Assembly: GCA_023398955.1 (NCBI GenBank)
Contig: JAEWRL010000068.1
Location: 1 to 64,000, forward strand
Direction of reading: 5' to 3'
DNA length: 64,000 nucleotides
DNA from: Pseudomonadota bacterium
GTDB lineage: Bacteria; Myxococcota_A; Polyangia; Polyangiales; Polyangiaceae
Shown here piece after piece: positions 17,083 through 26,182 of this stretch (position 1 is its first letter; every line of letters starts with the position of its first letter). The position numbers were made by a program, and so were the translations under genes. The notes below the pieces were generated by a model that was not told the DNA's origin, did no database searches, and saw only the letters and a list, made by a program, of their open reading frames with translations.

Positions 17083-18777
17083 TCAACCGCAGGCATCGGG
17101 GCGGGCTCCCGCGAACGAGGGCCGTCGCTCGAACGGGTAGTCGACGCAGGTCCCGGGAGTGGGGTTTCGAGGGGTGAGCGGCATATTGGGACGCCGACGC
17201 TCCAGGAACCAGAAGGCGCGGTCAGGGGCCGTCACGTCAACGACGCGCCCGACCGCGTACCTTCGGCGTAGATCCAAGTGCCTGTCGATGGCCCGTCCCT
17301 GGAACATCTGAGCGATGACCTGGTCCACGTTCCGGAAAGCGTGGCGCGGGCGCGCGAGAGGGACGACGACGTGGAAGTAGTCCGGCTCGATGTCCACGTA
17401 ACACTCCGCGCACTCCTTACCAAAAATGGGATTGATGCCCTCCACGCCACCTCTCAATGCGATTTCCTCGGTGCAGAGCCCCCACATGTCGATCACCTTG
17501 GCGTCCGTGAAGACGCCGAAGACGCCGGCGTAGTCCGTGACCAGCTTTTCTCCAGGTTGCCGGATGACGTGCTGCACGAGATCCGTGACTCCAAGCAGGT
17601 TCTCGTGCGTGTGGCGAAGGACGTGCTGCGCCTCGGCAAGCTTGCGCCGCTCCTCTTCCGTTTCGACGGTGCCCGAGTACCCGTACACCGCGACGAGTCC
17701 AAGGACGCCTGCCAACAGTGAACCGACGCCCGCCCTAGCGAGCCAAGGAGCGCTGCGAACCGAAGTCATGGCGATCTGGGCCCCCCATGCCGCCAACACG
17801 CAGGCAAGAGGAAGTATGGGCAGGAAGAAACGATTGAAAGGCATCCAGTCTCCACCTACGTAGATAGAGTAGGCCACCTGGACGACTACCGCTGCCATCA
17901 GACCCCAACCCTCGCGTCTCGGTTGTAGTACGAGGGGCAGGAACATCAGGGGTATCACGGCGAGGCCTGCAGATTCCCTCAGAAACCCGTAGGCTTGATC
18001 GAAGCCGCGTGTCGGGGCATTCAGGGCTACGAACTCCTTCGCGTAATAGGTACTAGGAAACAGGAGGCCGTAGTAGTCGTATCTCCATAAGAAATAGAGT
18101 CCGTACATGAGCACGGCCGGAGCGACCCAGCGCAGGAATACCCGGACCGATAGGCGACGTTCGAGGACGGAGGACGCGGCTTCGAACCCGATCACGACGG
18201 CCATGGGAATGAAGCCGTTGATGCGCAGGAGAGCCGCGGGAAGGAATGCCAGAAGAGAATAGCGCCGAGCGTGCGCTGGCTCTCGCAGGTACACGTACCA
18301 TCCGAACACCAGGGCGGCCATGTACGGCACCGTCTCGAGTCCGGAGAGGGTGGCGCGCACGACATCCGTGCTCGAGAGGAGGAGGGCCAAGGCGAAGAAG
18401 GCTGCCCAGCGGCTGGCGTGTCGACGCGCAAGACGGTAAGTGCAGACGACCCCGATGAGCAGGAATGCGAACGCTAGGACGCGCGCTACCGGATAGGGAT
18501 CCGTACCGGAATGGACCAGGCTCCCCAGGGCCACCAGCACGACCCAAAGGAAGTTCGAGTAGCCCTCGACCCGGACGCCGTGGCTGAAGACAGGACCATT
18601 GCCTGCCGCCAGGTTGTTCGAGAACGAGAACGAGATGTAAGCGTCGTCGATGCGGAAGTCCCCAACGATTGCGACCTGGTGGAGAACCAATGCTAGAAGG
18701 GCAGTGGTGCCCAGGTAGAAGAGAACGGAGCGGGGCAGGCTAGTGCTGATTCTCCGCAGGTGCTGGTGGAGGCTCAT
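17083..18777 (-). CDS. GT-C fold membrane glycosyltransferase
   Basis: A 564-residue protein with roughly ten to twelve hydrophobic segments. The first periplasmic loop holds FRIDDAYISF followed by AAGNGPVF and VEGYSNFLWV, the pattern of polyprenyl-phosphate-sugar-dependent GT-C enzymes (AftB/ArnT-like), with the acidic pair Asp-Asp as the probable catalytic/metal site. About 160 C-terminal residues are soluble. It would transfer a sugar from a lipid carrier to an acceptor on the periplasmic side. The donor is unknown. It lies inside the exopolysaccharide region and is convergent with the deacetylase gene. Confidence 0.8.
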   Translation of the reverse strand: MSLHQHLRRISTSLPRSVLFYLGTTALLALVLHQVAIVGDFRIDDAYISFSFSNNLAAGNGPVFSHGVRVEGYSNFLWVVLVALGSLVHSGTDPYPVARVLAFAFLLIGVVCTYRLARRHASRWAAFFALALLLSSTDVVRATLSGLETVPYMAALVFGWYVYLREPAHARRYSLLAFLPAALLRINGFIPMAVVIGFEAASSVLERRLSVRVFLRWVAPAVLMYGLYFLWRYDYYGLLFPSTYYAKEFVALNAPTRGFDQAYGFLRESAGLAVIPLMFLPLVLQPRREGWGLMAAVVVQVAYSIYVGGDWMPFNRFFLPILPLACVLAAWGAQIAMTSVRSAPWLARAGVGSLLAGVLGLVAVYGYSGTVETEEERRKLAEAQHVLRHTHENLLGVTDLVQHVIRQPGEKLVTDYAGVFGVFTDAKVIDMWGLCTEEIALRGGVEGINPIFGKECAECYVDIEPDYFHVVVPLARPRHAFRNVDQVIAQMFQGRAIDRHLDLRRRYAVGRVVDVTAPDRAFWFLERRRPNMPLTPRNPTPGTCVDYPFERRPSFAGARPDACG

Positions 18778-19190
18778 CGTGGCGCGAGTCTAGCAGAGAG
18801 CTCGAGGCGCAGCGGCTGTCGCCGCCAGCGCTCATGCCGTCCTGGGTTGCGATGAGAGCCCCTCCTCGAGATCGAGGCTCGTCGAGGACGCCGCGCTTCG
18901 TCGGGCGGCTGCGCCACTGGAGACGCCGCTGCTGGCGTAGACGGGAAACCCTCGAGTTTCGGTGCTGGTAAATTGGCCGGCCCAGGGTTGATCGTTATTC
19001 GACAGCGACGTTTTCGCTGCCAGAGGCCAGTCCGTGCTCGCGAGCCACAGCGATCCGCCTCACGATCCAGGATCATCCCACTCATGACTTAATCCGAAGC
19101 GCCTCTGAGTCGCTGGAGCAGACGCCAGCGGCAAGGCCGCGATCGCATTTTCAGAGTGTCAGCAAGAGCCCGGGGTAAGAGGAATCCGTC
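18778..19190. other. Intergenic region between divergent GT-C and beta-helix genes
   Basis: In these 413 bases no open frame with family similarity or RNA fold was recognised. Upstream regulatory sequence for both divergent genes must lie here. AAGAGGA just before 19191 is the ribosome-binding site of the beta-helix gene. Confidence 0.45.
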
Positions 19191-20303
19191 GTGCAAGGAA
19201 GAGAAGTGCCCGCCTTTCTGGGAGTGTTACTCATGGCGTCGTTGGTTGGCGTTGCCTGTGGCGAAGCGAGTAAGGGCGGTGTCGAGGTGCCCAACCCGCT
19301 CGCGGACCCCGAGAGCGGTCCGCCCGCCGGCAACCAGGACGGAGGCTGCGTGGTACCGCCCGCCGCTGGTCCCGCGAGTGTTGCGTCCCCAGACCATGTC
19401 GTCGGCACCGGAACTCCGGAGAGCTGCAGCGCTGACGGCTTCATCGATGCGGTCGCGCAGGGCGGTGTGGTCACCTTCGACTGCGGGCCAGACCCAGTGG
19501 TCATTCAGCTCGAGCGCCCAGCCCGGATCTTCAATGATACCGGACCCGAAATCGTCATCGATGGCGGAGGTCTAGTGACCCTCAGCGGCATGGGTAGTTC
19601 CCGAATCCTCTACATGAATACCTGTGACCCCGACCTGGTGTGGACGACGGAGCATTGTAATGATCAGGACCACCCTCGACTCACCGTGCAGAACATCACT
19701 TTCGAGCGCGGCAGCCACATGGCGGATGACGCGACCGGAGGCGGAGGCGCAATATGGGCCAGGGGTGGGCGTTTGAAGATCGTCAACTCGCGGTTCTTCG
19801 GCAACCGCTGCGCTGATATCGGGCCGGATGTCGGGGGTGCTGCCGTCCGTGCCTTTGACCAGCATCGAGATCAGCCGGTTTACGTCGTGAACTCGACCTT
19901 TGGCGGCGCGCCCGAGCTCGGTAACGTGTGTTCGAATGGGGGTGGGATTAGCAGCATCAACGTCTCTTGGACGATCCTCAATAGCTTGTTCTCGCATAAT
20001 CGCGCCATTGGCAATGGCGGGAACCCTGCCCAGAGCGGGACCCCGGGGGGCGGAAGCGGTGGCGCTATCTACAACGATGGCAACACGATGACCTTGTCCC
20101 TTTGTGGCGTGCGCATCGAGGAGAACGAGGTAAACGCCCACGGTAGCGCCATCTTCTTCGTCAGCAACGATCACTCAGGGCGGATTGAGATCACCGATTC
20201 GGTCATCACCAACAACAAGGGCGGCTCCTGGTATCCGACGTACCCGCAGATCTCCAATCATGATGACACTCCGATCGACGTGGTCGGCGCGATGATCGAG
20301 TAG
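19191..20303 (+). CDS. Right-handed parallel beta-helix lipoprotein
   Basis: A 370-residue protein with a lipoprotein signal ending in VGVAC (Cys23) and a short linker. From about residue 80 it has repeated beta-helix rungs: alternating short strands with GGGAIW, VNSRFFGN, NSTFGG, NSLFSHN and ITDSVITNN motifs. The GGAI and SxFxxN pattern is common in PMP-like proteins and in polysaccharide lyases/epimerases of the pectate-lyase fold. No catalytic residues were identified, so it may bind or modify the polymer. The start is GTG 19191, with AAGAGGA seven bases upstream. It is convergent with the GH8 gene. Confidence 0.82.
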   Translation: MQGREVPAFLGVLLMASLVGVACGEASKGGVEVPNPLADPESGPPAGNQDGGCVVPPAAGPASVASPDHVVGTGTPESCSADGFIDAVAQGGVVTFDCGPDPVVIQLERPARIFNDTGPEIVIDGGGLVTLSGMGSSRILYMNTCDPDLVWTTEHCNDQDHPRLTVQNITFERGSHMADDATGGGGAIWARGGRLKIVNSRFFGNRCADIGPDVGGAAVRAFDQHRDQPVYVVNSTFGGAPELGNVCSNGGGISSINVSWTILNSLFSHNRAIGNGGNPAQSGTPGGGSGGAIYNDGNTMTLSLCGVRIEENEVNAHGSAIFFVSNDHSGRIEITDSVITNNKGGSWYPTYPQISNHDDTPIDVVGAMIE

Positions 20304-20352
20304 ACCTCGCGGTCCGCGCCCACGGCGGGAGTCGAGTGCTCATCGAGCTCGT

Positions 20353-21882
20353 CTATTCGCCACCGCAGGGAGTGAACCCGCCCGTGAGGGTGAGAAGGGA
20401 CAGAGCTCGCAGCATCCTCGGAAAGTACTCGGCGTCGTGATTGCCGCTGCTGGTGGGGATCGCAACGACCTCGGCTGCGAACGCATCGACGGTCGCTTGG
20501 TCGTCGCTCATCGCAGCCGTCGCCCACGGACCAACGTTGATGACAGTATGATCGTGCGGAGTGGGAGCCTGCTCGTCGACGCTCCCGTCCAGGAGGTACC
20601 ATTGTGCGGTGTTCTCGATGCCGACGCTCGCCACCCAGGAGGTGACGCGATCGCTCCAAGTCTTGGCGGCGCCGGTGCCGTACCAGAGGTAGTCGGTGAC
20701 GACGCGCCATGGAGTTCGTGCGGCATCGTCGCCGTAGGAGGCAGCACGTGTGTAGGCGTCATGACACTCCGGAGTAGCATTGCCGCCGTCAGCCGAACCC
20801 CAGTTTCGTACCAGGCCAGTGCGAGAGTCTGAGGCGGCCTCCAGCAGCCAGTAAGCGTCACTGGCTGCAGTTTGCCAGAACTCGGAGTTGCCAGGATCGT
20901 AGGCGGCGAACTCGCGATAATACGCAGGTGCAAAGTATGAGTAGTTGACGCATCCGGCGCCCATGTTGTCGTACCACGTGGAGTCTCCCGGTTGGAGTAC
21001 ATGTCTGCCCTCGTGTGTCGTGAACATATGGGTGCGAATCGCCGCGATGATTCTCGACGCTTCCTCAGCGTAACCGGATCCTCCCCAGCGGCAGTCGGCC
21101 ATGATCAAGGCCATCGCGACGTCGAGGTCGGCGTCTGCCGCCGCATTGTCGGGGTAGTCGCTGTATGTCAGCTCGCGGTGGGCGTCGCAGCCGTAGCGAA
21201 GCCAATGCATCAACCCCGTCGCGGGTTGCGGGCTCCAGGGATCGTCGCTCCCCTGATTGAGTGCTTGCTTATAGTAGGCGAGGAGTCCATCTACTACCTC
21301 CTGGTCCCCGAAAGACACGGCGAGGAGCATTCCATACCCGATTCCCTCCGAGACTGTAGCGTCGAGGCGATCGTTCTCCCATCTTACGCGGTGGATGCCA
21401 TTGCCACAGTTCTCCAAGTGGACAGTCGCCCAGTCCTCGTAGGCGGCGCGGGCGTCGGCCGGCGTGACGGTGTTCGGGACGAAGCCCCACCCGTAAGGCG
21501 ATTCGGGCACCCCCCCTACGCCAGCACCACCGTTCGGCGCACCGCCCACGGCAGACCCGCCACCCGCGGCAGACCCGCCACCCGCGGCAGACCCGCCAGC
21601 GCCGGGCGCCCCGCCTGACTCCAGCGAACCGCCTGCGTTCGTCCCCCCACTCGTCAAGGCGGCGCCGCCGTTGCTTCCCGGCGCGCCTCCCGACGGTGTG
21701 CCCCCGAGCGACACGCTACCCCCCTCCGCTGTAGGGGGGACCGTCACGCCGCCCGTTCCGAGCTGCATGGGTCCGGGCGCATTCTGTTCGCTTCCCTCGC
21801 TGCAGCCCGCACTGGAAGCTACGGCGACGAGGATAGTGGAGCCGGTGATAAGAAACAGGAAAGAGGAAGCAGGTAAGCGCAT
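20353..21882 (-). CDS. Glycoside hydrolase family 8 lipoprotein
   Basis: A GH8 endo-acting enzyme (the family includes endoglucanases, BcsZ, lichenases and chitosanases) with about 510 residues. A lipoprotein signal ends in SSAGC. A Gly/Ala/Ser-rich tether of about 100 residues follows. The catalytic domain shows SEGIGYGM, with the proton-donor Glu, and the ADADLDVAMAL helix with the catalytic Asp. The C-terminal TxxxHDHTVINVGPW region completes the (alpha/alpha)6 barrel. Substrate specificity cannot be read directly, but the nearby NodB-type deacetylase makes a chitosan-like substrate plausible. ATG 21882 gives a clean signal peptide; a GTG at 21900 is the alternative. Confidence 0.88.
   Translation of the reverse strand: MRLPASSFLFLITGSTILVAVASSAGCSEGSEQNAPGPMQLGTGGVTVPPTAEGGSVSLGGTPSGGAPGSNGGAALTSGGTNAGGSLESGGAPGAGGSAAGGGSAAGGGSAVGGAPNGGAGVGGVPESPYGWGFVPNTVTPADARAAYEDWATVHLENCGNGIHRVRWENDRLDATVSEGIGYGMLLAVSFGDQEVVDGLLAYYKQALNQGSDDPWSPQPATGLMHWLRYGCDAHRELTYSDYPDNAAADADLDVAMALIMADCRWGGSGYAEEASRIIAAIRTHMFTTHEGRHVLQPGDSTWYDNMGAGCVNYSYFAPAYYREFAAYDPGNSEFWQTAASDAYWLLEAASDSRTGLVRNWGSADGGNATPECHDAYTRAASYGDDAARTPWRVVTDYLWYGTGAAKTWSDRVTSWVASVGIENTAQWYLLDGSVDEQAPTPHDHTVINVGPWATAAMSDDQATVDAFAAEVVAIPTSSGNHDAEYFPRMLRALSLLTLTGGFTPCGGE
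21550..21598 (-). repeat. 18-bp tandem repeat in the GH8 tether
   Basis: Two full copies of an 18-bp unit (21550-21567 and 21568-21585) and a partial third encode GGGSAA-type hexapeptides in the linker of the GH8 enzyme. It parallels the 21-bp repeats in the tether of the lipoprotein at 9176. Confidence 0.85.
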
Positions 21883-22059
21883 GCCCTCAACGAATAGCAC
21901 ACGCGCCGCGCGTGGAGGCGCGATGCGGCCTCCTCACTCGCGCACCTCGGCTTCAAAGCGTGGGCGCATGGCCAGAGGCGCGAAACCCAACGAACCGCGG
22001 CTATTGAGTTCCAGGTGTGTCGGAGTTATCGCGTCAGCGCGTACTGCGGGGTCGGGCGA

Positions 22060-23088
22060 CTAGAGCGGATTGTTCTCCAGGCCAACCTGCCAGCGCCAAG
22101 CGTCGCGCATGGCGTCCGTTATTGAGAGCTTTGCTCGCCAGCCCAAGGTCGACTCTGCCTTGGCGACGTCTGCATACGTCTCGATGACATCTCCGGGTCG
22201 CCGCGGCCCTATCACGTAATTCAAGGTGCGCCCGGCAGCGGCTTCGAACGCCTGGATCGCTTCCAGGACGCTCGTGCCCTTTCCAGTGCCGACGTTGAAG
22301 ACCTCATTATAGCCCGAGCGCCTCTCCCGGCCAATCCACTCGAGCGACGCGACGTGAGCCTTGGCGAGGTCCACCACGTGGATGTAGTCGCGAACGCAGG
22401 TCCCATCCCCGGTGGGGTAGTCGTCGCCGAAGACCGTCAGCTTCTCGCGAAGCCCTGCTGCTGCCTGAGTGATGTAGGGTACGAGGTTTTCCGGGCTGCC
22501 CAGCGGAAGCTCCCCAATGAGTCCCGACGGGTGGGCGCCGACCGGGTTGAAGTAGCGCAACGTCACTGCGCGCAGGGGCGCGCCAGATGTCACGAGGTCA
22601 TCGATGATGTCCTCGCACATCTGTTTGGTGCGCCCATATGGTGATTCCGCTCGCTTGAGCGGGCTACGCTCCGTTACGGGCAATGAGTCGGGTTGGCCGT
22701 AGACCGTGCAGGACGACGAGAAGACGAAGACGCCAATGCCGTGGCTGCGCATGGCTTGGAGCACCGTCACGAGCGAACCGAGGTTGTTGCGAAAGTAGGC
22801 GAGCGGGTGGGCAACGGATGCGCTCACGGACTTGAATGCCGCGAAGTGGATGACCCCGTAGACCTCACCCTCTCGCGCGAATAAGCCGTCGACCGCGCTC
22901 GGATCCGAACAATCGACGTCGTGCACGGTCACCCCGTGGCCGGCGATCTGTTTCAGGCGAGCGATGATGCGTCTATCAGAGTTGCTGAAGTTGTCGACGA
23001 CAATCGGCGAGTATCCGGCCTGGACGAGCTCGACCGCCGTGTGGGAGCCAATGAACCCTGCACCCCCAGTCACGATCACTTTCTTCAT
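22060..23088 (-). CDS. galE: UDP-glucose 4-epimerase
   Basis: The 342-residue protein is a typical GalE of the short-chain dehydrogenase/reductase superfamily. It has GGAGFIGSH at the N-terminus for NAD+, SSSCTVYG with the catalytic Ser/Thr, the YGRTK catalytic Tyr-x3-Lys, and family blocks RYFNPVGAHPSG, GDGTCVRDYIHV and the C-terminal LGWRA. It interconverts UDP-glucose and UDP-galactose, or the N-acetyl forms, in the cytoplasm. It lies at the end of the exopolysaccharide region in the same direction as GH8, so it may supply the UDP-sugar for the synthase, but galE is also a general housekeeping gene. AGGAGAA precedes the ATG. Confidence 0.95.
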   Translation of the reverse strand: MKKVIVTGGAGFIGSHTAVELVQAGYSPIVVDNFSNSDRRIIARLKQIAGHGVTVHDVDCSDPSAVDGLFAREGEVYGVIHFAAFKSVSASVAHPLAYFRNNLGSLVTVLQAMRSHGIGVFVFSSSCTVYGQPDSLPVTERSPLKRAESPYGRTKQMCEDIIDDLVTSGAPLRAVTLRYFNPVGAHPSGLIGELPLGSPENLVPYITQAAAGLREKLTVFGDDYPTGDGTCVRDYIHVVDLAKAHVASLEWIGRERRSGYNEVFNVGTGKGTSVLEAIQAFEAAAGRTLNYVIGPRRPGDVIETYADVAKAESTLGWRAKLSITDAMRDAWRWQVGLENNPL

Positions 23089-23213
23089 CGATGTTCTCCT
23101 CGAGAGCCGGCGACCCTACTACGATTCTCGACGGGCGACGAGAAGCACCGAACGGGTCCGAGCCGCTGGGGCGCGTTCCAGCAGCTGGCCAACCCGACGA
23201 CGGCCCCAGACTC

Positions 23214-23855
23214 TTACCCATCTCGCTGCGCTCTCCCCGTCATCGGCACGAAGCGCACTGGGATGGCAGGGCGTCGCCGGTAGCCCTGGGCCGTCTTCTC
23301 GATGACGAGCAGCTCCTGGGAGCACTCGCCGATGGGTATCACGAGATGGCCGCCCTGTGCGAGCTGGGTCAACAGCGGCTGCGGAACCTCGGGAGGCGCT
23401 GCCGTGACGAGGATGGCACTGAAAGGTGCTGCCTCTGGCCAACCAGTGTAACCATCCCCCAATCGAAAATGAACGCTCTTCGCCAACCCGAGCCGGGTCA
23501 AGTCGCTGCGGGCGCGTTCGGCAAGGGCCCCGATGACCTCCACCGTGAAGACCTCGGCTGCCAATGCCGCGAGAATCGCCGTCTGATATCCGGAACCCGT
23601 ACCCACCTCGAGCACGCGGTCTTCGGGCTGGATCTCCGCCAACGCCGTCATCAGCGCTACAATGTACGGCTGACTAATCGTCTGGCCGTCACCGATGGGG
23701 AGCGGCCGGTTCTCGTAGGCATGGGGACGCTCCGTTGGCGGTACCAATTCGTGCCGCGGGGTGTCCCGAATCGCCTGCAGGACGCGAGCATCATGGATTC
23801 CCTCCAACTGCAAGACTCGCAGGAGCCTTTCCCGCGCCTCCGCTAGGTCGCTCAT
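23214..23855 (-). CDS. pcm: Protein-L-isoaspartate O-methyltransferase
   Basis: A 213-residue SAM-dependent enzyme that repairs isoaspartyl residues in damaged proteins. EVGTGSGYQTAILA is the SAM-binding motif I, preceded by the family block with QTISQPYIVALM. HELVP and the C-terminal VTAAP with PLL-x-QL-A-GG-HLV-P-G segments are typical of PCMT. The start at 23855 has AAGGAAG at suitable distance; the longer reading to 23894 lacks similarity. It is divergent from the DoxX gene. Confidence 0.92.
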   Translation of the reverse strand: MSDLAEARERLLRVLQLEGIHDARVLQAIRDTPRHELVPPTERPHAYENRPLPIGDGQTISQPYIVALMTALAEIQPEDRVLEVGTGSGYQTAILAALAAEVFTVEVIGALAERARSDLTRLGLAKSVHFRLGDGYTGWPEAAPFSAILVTAAPPEVPQPLLTQLAQGGHLVIPIGECSQELLVIEKTAQGYRRRPAIPVRFVPMTGRAQRDG

Positions 23856-24186
23856 CGTCTTCCTTTCCAGCGCTGTCAGGTCTTGCACGGCCACCGCTGC
23901 GGCCTTCCAGAGTCACGTCGTCGCGAAGAGTTCACTGATCGCGGCTGTGTGCACGTGGGCTGGCCCTCCGCCGCTGTTGGAGAGTACTGGCTGTCCACTT
24001 TCTTGGCGGTGGTATCGCTCATCGATCACGCTGCCACAACTGGAACCGGACGGTTACCGGGCAAGCACCCTTCGTGCCGAACCTGCGCTGCGGTGGTCGG
24101 CTCGCGGCTTTCGGATGAACCACGGAACCGATGCCGTGGCATCGAGGCGGTTTGACGCGGTGGCGTGGCACACCCATATCGGTGGC
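23856..24186. other. Intergenic region between divergent pcm and DoxX genes
   Basis: This is a 331-bp gap. The DoxX frame is open through most of it, with an ATG at 24115, but the upstream peptide lacks membrane character and similarity, so it is treated as non-coding. No promoter was identified with confidence. Confidence 0.4.
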
Positions 24187-24600
24187 ATGTTGGCTCACGC
24201 TCTGGGATCCAAAGCGGATCATGCCTATGCGCTTCTGCGCATCGTGTCGGGGTTGATGTTCGCGTTTCACGGATTCCAAAAGATCTTCGGGGTTCTGACA
24301 GATTTTCAGCCGGCCATCGGTTCACAGCTGTGGATCGGGGGCATTATCGAAATAGTTTGCGGGGTTGCGATCGCGCTGGGCGTACTGACGCCATGGGTGG
24401 CACTGCTTGCGAGCGCCACCATGCTGGTAGCCTACGTGCAGTTCCACTGGAAGTTCGATGTCGGGGACAACCTGTTCCCTACAATCAACAAGGGAGAGCT
24501 GGCCCTTCTGTACGCCACCGTCTTCCTTTTCGTAGCCTGCCGCGGAGCGGGGCGCTGGAGCGTGGATGGCAGGCGTCGGCGCGGTGGCTCCGTGATCTGA
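24187..24600 (+). CDS. DoxX-family membrane protein
   Basis: The 137-residue protein has four hydrophobic helices and the DoxX/DoxD-like pattern: LLRIVSGLMFAFHGFQKIFG at the first helix, the GG-IIEI-x-CGVAIALG helix containing the conserved Glu, and a C-terminal ALLYATVFLFVACRGAGRWS segment. Such proteins are small inner-membrane components of quinone-linked or oxidative-stress systems, with no firm biochemical role. ATG 24187 was chosen because the sequence just before it lacks similarity; its ribosome-binding site is weak. It is convergent with hrcA. Confidence 0.85.
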   Translation: MLAHALGSKADHAYALLRIVSGLMFAFHGFQKIFGVLTDFQPAIGSQLWIGGIIEIVCGVAIALGVLTPWVALLASATMLVAYVQFHWKFDVGDNLFPTINKGELALLYATVFLFVACRGAGRWSVDGRRRRGGSVI

Positions 24601-24698
24601 GCAGCGCGCAGCAGCGAGTGTTGCCGAATGGCGCTGCCGCAGATACTCCCGCTTTTTTGCAGGCGGACCGTCAGGACGAGCTGGGACGGGAAGGAGCT

Positions 24699-24810
24699 CC
24701 TGAATGAGCGAGCGCAATTCTCGGTCGCCTCTTGCCCAGCTCCTGCCGGGGCGAGGACTGGGCAAGAAGCTCGAAGGCCGTGGTCTGCTGGGACCCATTC
24801 CTGTTGTTTG
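24699..24810. repeat. Dispersed intergenic element, copy B
   Basis: This 112-bp relative of copy A (10581-10663) has the same left 26 bases, the TTGCCCAGC block and the right-end CCATTCCTGTTGTT. Its extra middle contains a perfect 9-bp inverted repeat, CTTGCCCAG at 24731-24739 with CTGGGCAAG at 24758-24766. It lies between the convergent DoxX and hrcA genes. A terminator or REP-like element is suggested. Confidence 0.8.
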
Positions 24811-24817
24811 CGCGAGA

Positions 24818-25912
24818 TTACCGCTCGTCCTCGCCGTGCGGCTCCTGGCGTGCTGGGTCTAACCGTGGATTCGCACCGCGCGCCAGCGCACTGCTCATGG
24901 CCTCCGCGGTTGCGCCGATGAGGGGGACGAGCGACGGGTAGTCCATGCGCGTCGGGCCAATGATGCCTATCGCACCTCCCGGGCTGTTCTCGCTCTCCTG
25001 GTACGGGGCCACGACCATGCTGACGGGGTACCCGATCGCCTCACTTGTATCGCGTCCCAGGAAGACCTGCACCTGTGCGCTCTCCAACGTTCTGTCGAGC
25101 AGCAAGAGCAATCGCTCCCGGTCTTCCAAGGCCCGCAGCAGCTCTCGGACCCGGTCGGCGGACGCGAACTCTGGCTGATCCAGTAGCCGCGATGCCTCTT
25201 CGACGAATACGTCCATGCGTCCACGAGGGGCGCCTTCGAGAGCCGCATCCACCAGGGTCAGTCCAAGCTTGCTCAGCGCGGCAAGCTCGTCCCGCTGCTC
25301 GGCGAGGGCATGACTGAGACGCTCGCGCAGGCCCGAGAGGGTGTTGCCCTCGACGGTGTCTTCCAGCAGATGATGGAGTCGCTCTAGATCGGGCTCGGCC
25401 AGGCTCAGGTCCACGTAGATGTAACGGTTCTCCACCGACCCATCGGAGAGGACGAGCACGCTCAGCAATTCCCCCGGACGAGTCGGTATGAAGCGCAGCT
25501 TGCGGAGCGTTCTGCTCTCGATCCGGGGTCGCGCCACCACCGCGGGAGCTCCCGTGAGCATGCAGAGCAGCTTGCCCGTCTCCCTGACGATATCGCTGCC
25601 CGCCGGGATCTTCTCGAACCAGGCGGAGATGCGGGACGAGTCGCCTGACGACAATCTGCGGATCCCCATCAGGGCATCGATGTACAACCGAAACGCAGCT
25701 TCCGTGGGTATCCGTCCCGCTGACGTGTGCGGCTGAGATAAGAAGCCTTGGTCCTCGAGATCTGAAAGCACATTGCGCACCGTTGCCGCAGAGAGTTCAA
25801 ACCCGTACTTCTTTGTGAGCGTTCGACTCCCCACCGGTTCGCCCGTCGCGATGAACTCCGTGACGACGGCATAGAGGACGGCCTGCGCACGCTTCGATAA
25901 GCTTGTCACCAC
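24818..25912 (-). CDS. hrcA: Heat-inducible transcription repressor HrcA
   Basis: HrcA binds CIRCE operators and represses chaperone operons, with refolding monitored by GroEL. About 364 residues. An N-terminal winged helix carries GEPVGSRTL and the recognition region LSAATVRNVLSDLEDQGFL, followed by QPHTSAGRIPTE, the strongest HrcA signature. The central dimerisation/insertion domain and the C-terminal GIIGPTRMDYPSLVPLI block are complete. The start is one of two adjacent GTG codons (25912 or 25909); the frame is open to 26140 without similarity. No clear CIRCE was seen near it or near dnaK and grpE in this window. Confidence 0.95.
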   Translation of the reverse strand: MVTSLSKRAQAVLYAVVTEFIATGEPVGSRTLTKKYGFELSAATVRNVLSDLEDQGFLSQPHTSAGRIPTEAAFRLYIDALMGIRRLSSGDSSRISAWFEKIPAGSDIVRETGKLLCMLTGAPAVVARPRIESRTLRKLRFIPTRPGELLSVLVLSDGSVENRYIYVDLSLAEPDLERLHHLLEDTVEGNTLSGLRERLSHALAEQRDELAALSKLGLTLVDAALEGAPRGRMDVFVEEASRLLDQPEFASADRVRELLRALEDRERLLLLLDRTLESAQVQVFLGRDTSEAIGYPVSMVVAPYQESENSPGGAIGIIGPTRMDYPSLVPLIGATAEAMSSALARGANPRLDPARQEPHGEDER

Positions 25913-26182
25913 CGGGTAGTCTGACGCGGTACCGGTCGCTGCGCCAAATCGCGCCGGTCGGCTGGATGTATCGCTTGGGGTCGGGAGTCGCCCTTCAGCG
26001 AAGCTCGCCGTGGCACGACGGCAGGTGCAGGAAGAGCCTCTTGACCGGGAGCGGCCGGGCTCCTGGCGACGGAGTTGCCCGCTCGGCCCAGAGCACCGTT
26101 CTCCGCTACCTTGGCCAAATCCTTGACAGTTTTGGCGCACAATTCGATGATCCCTGCCTCGCTATCCCCATGCGGAGGACTC

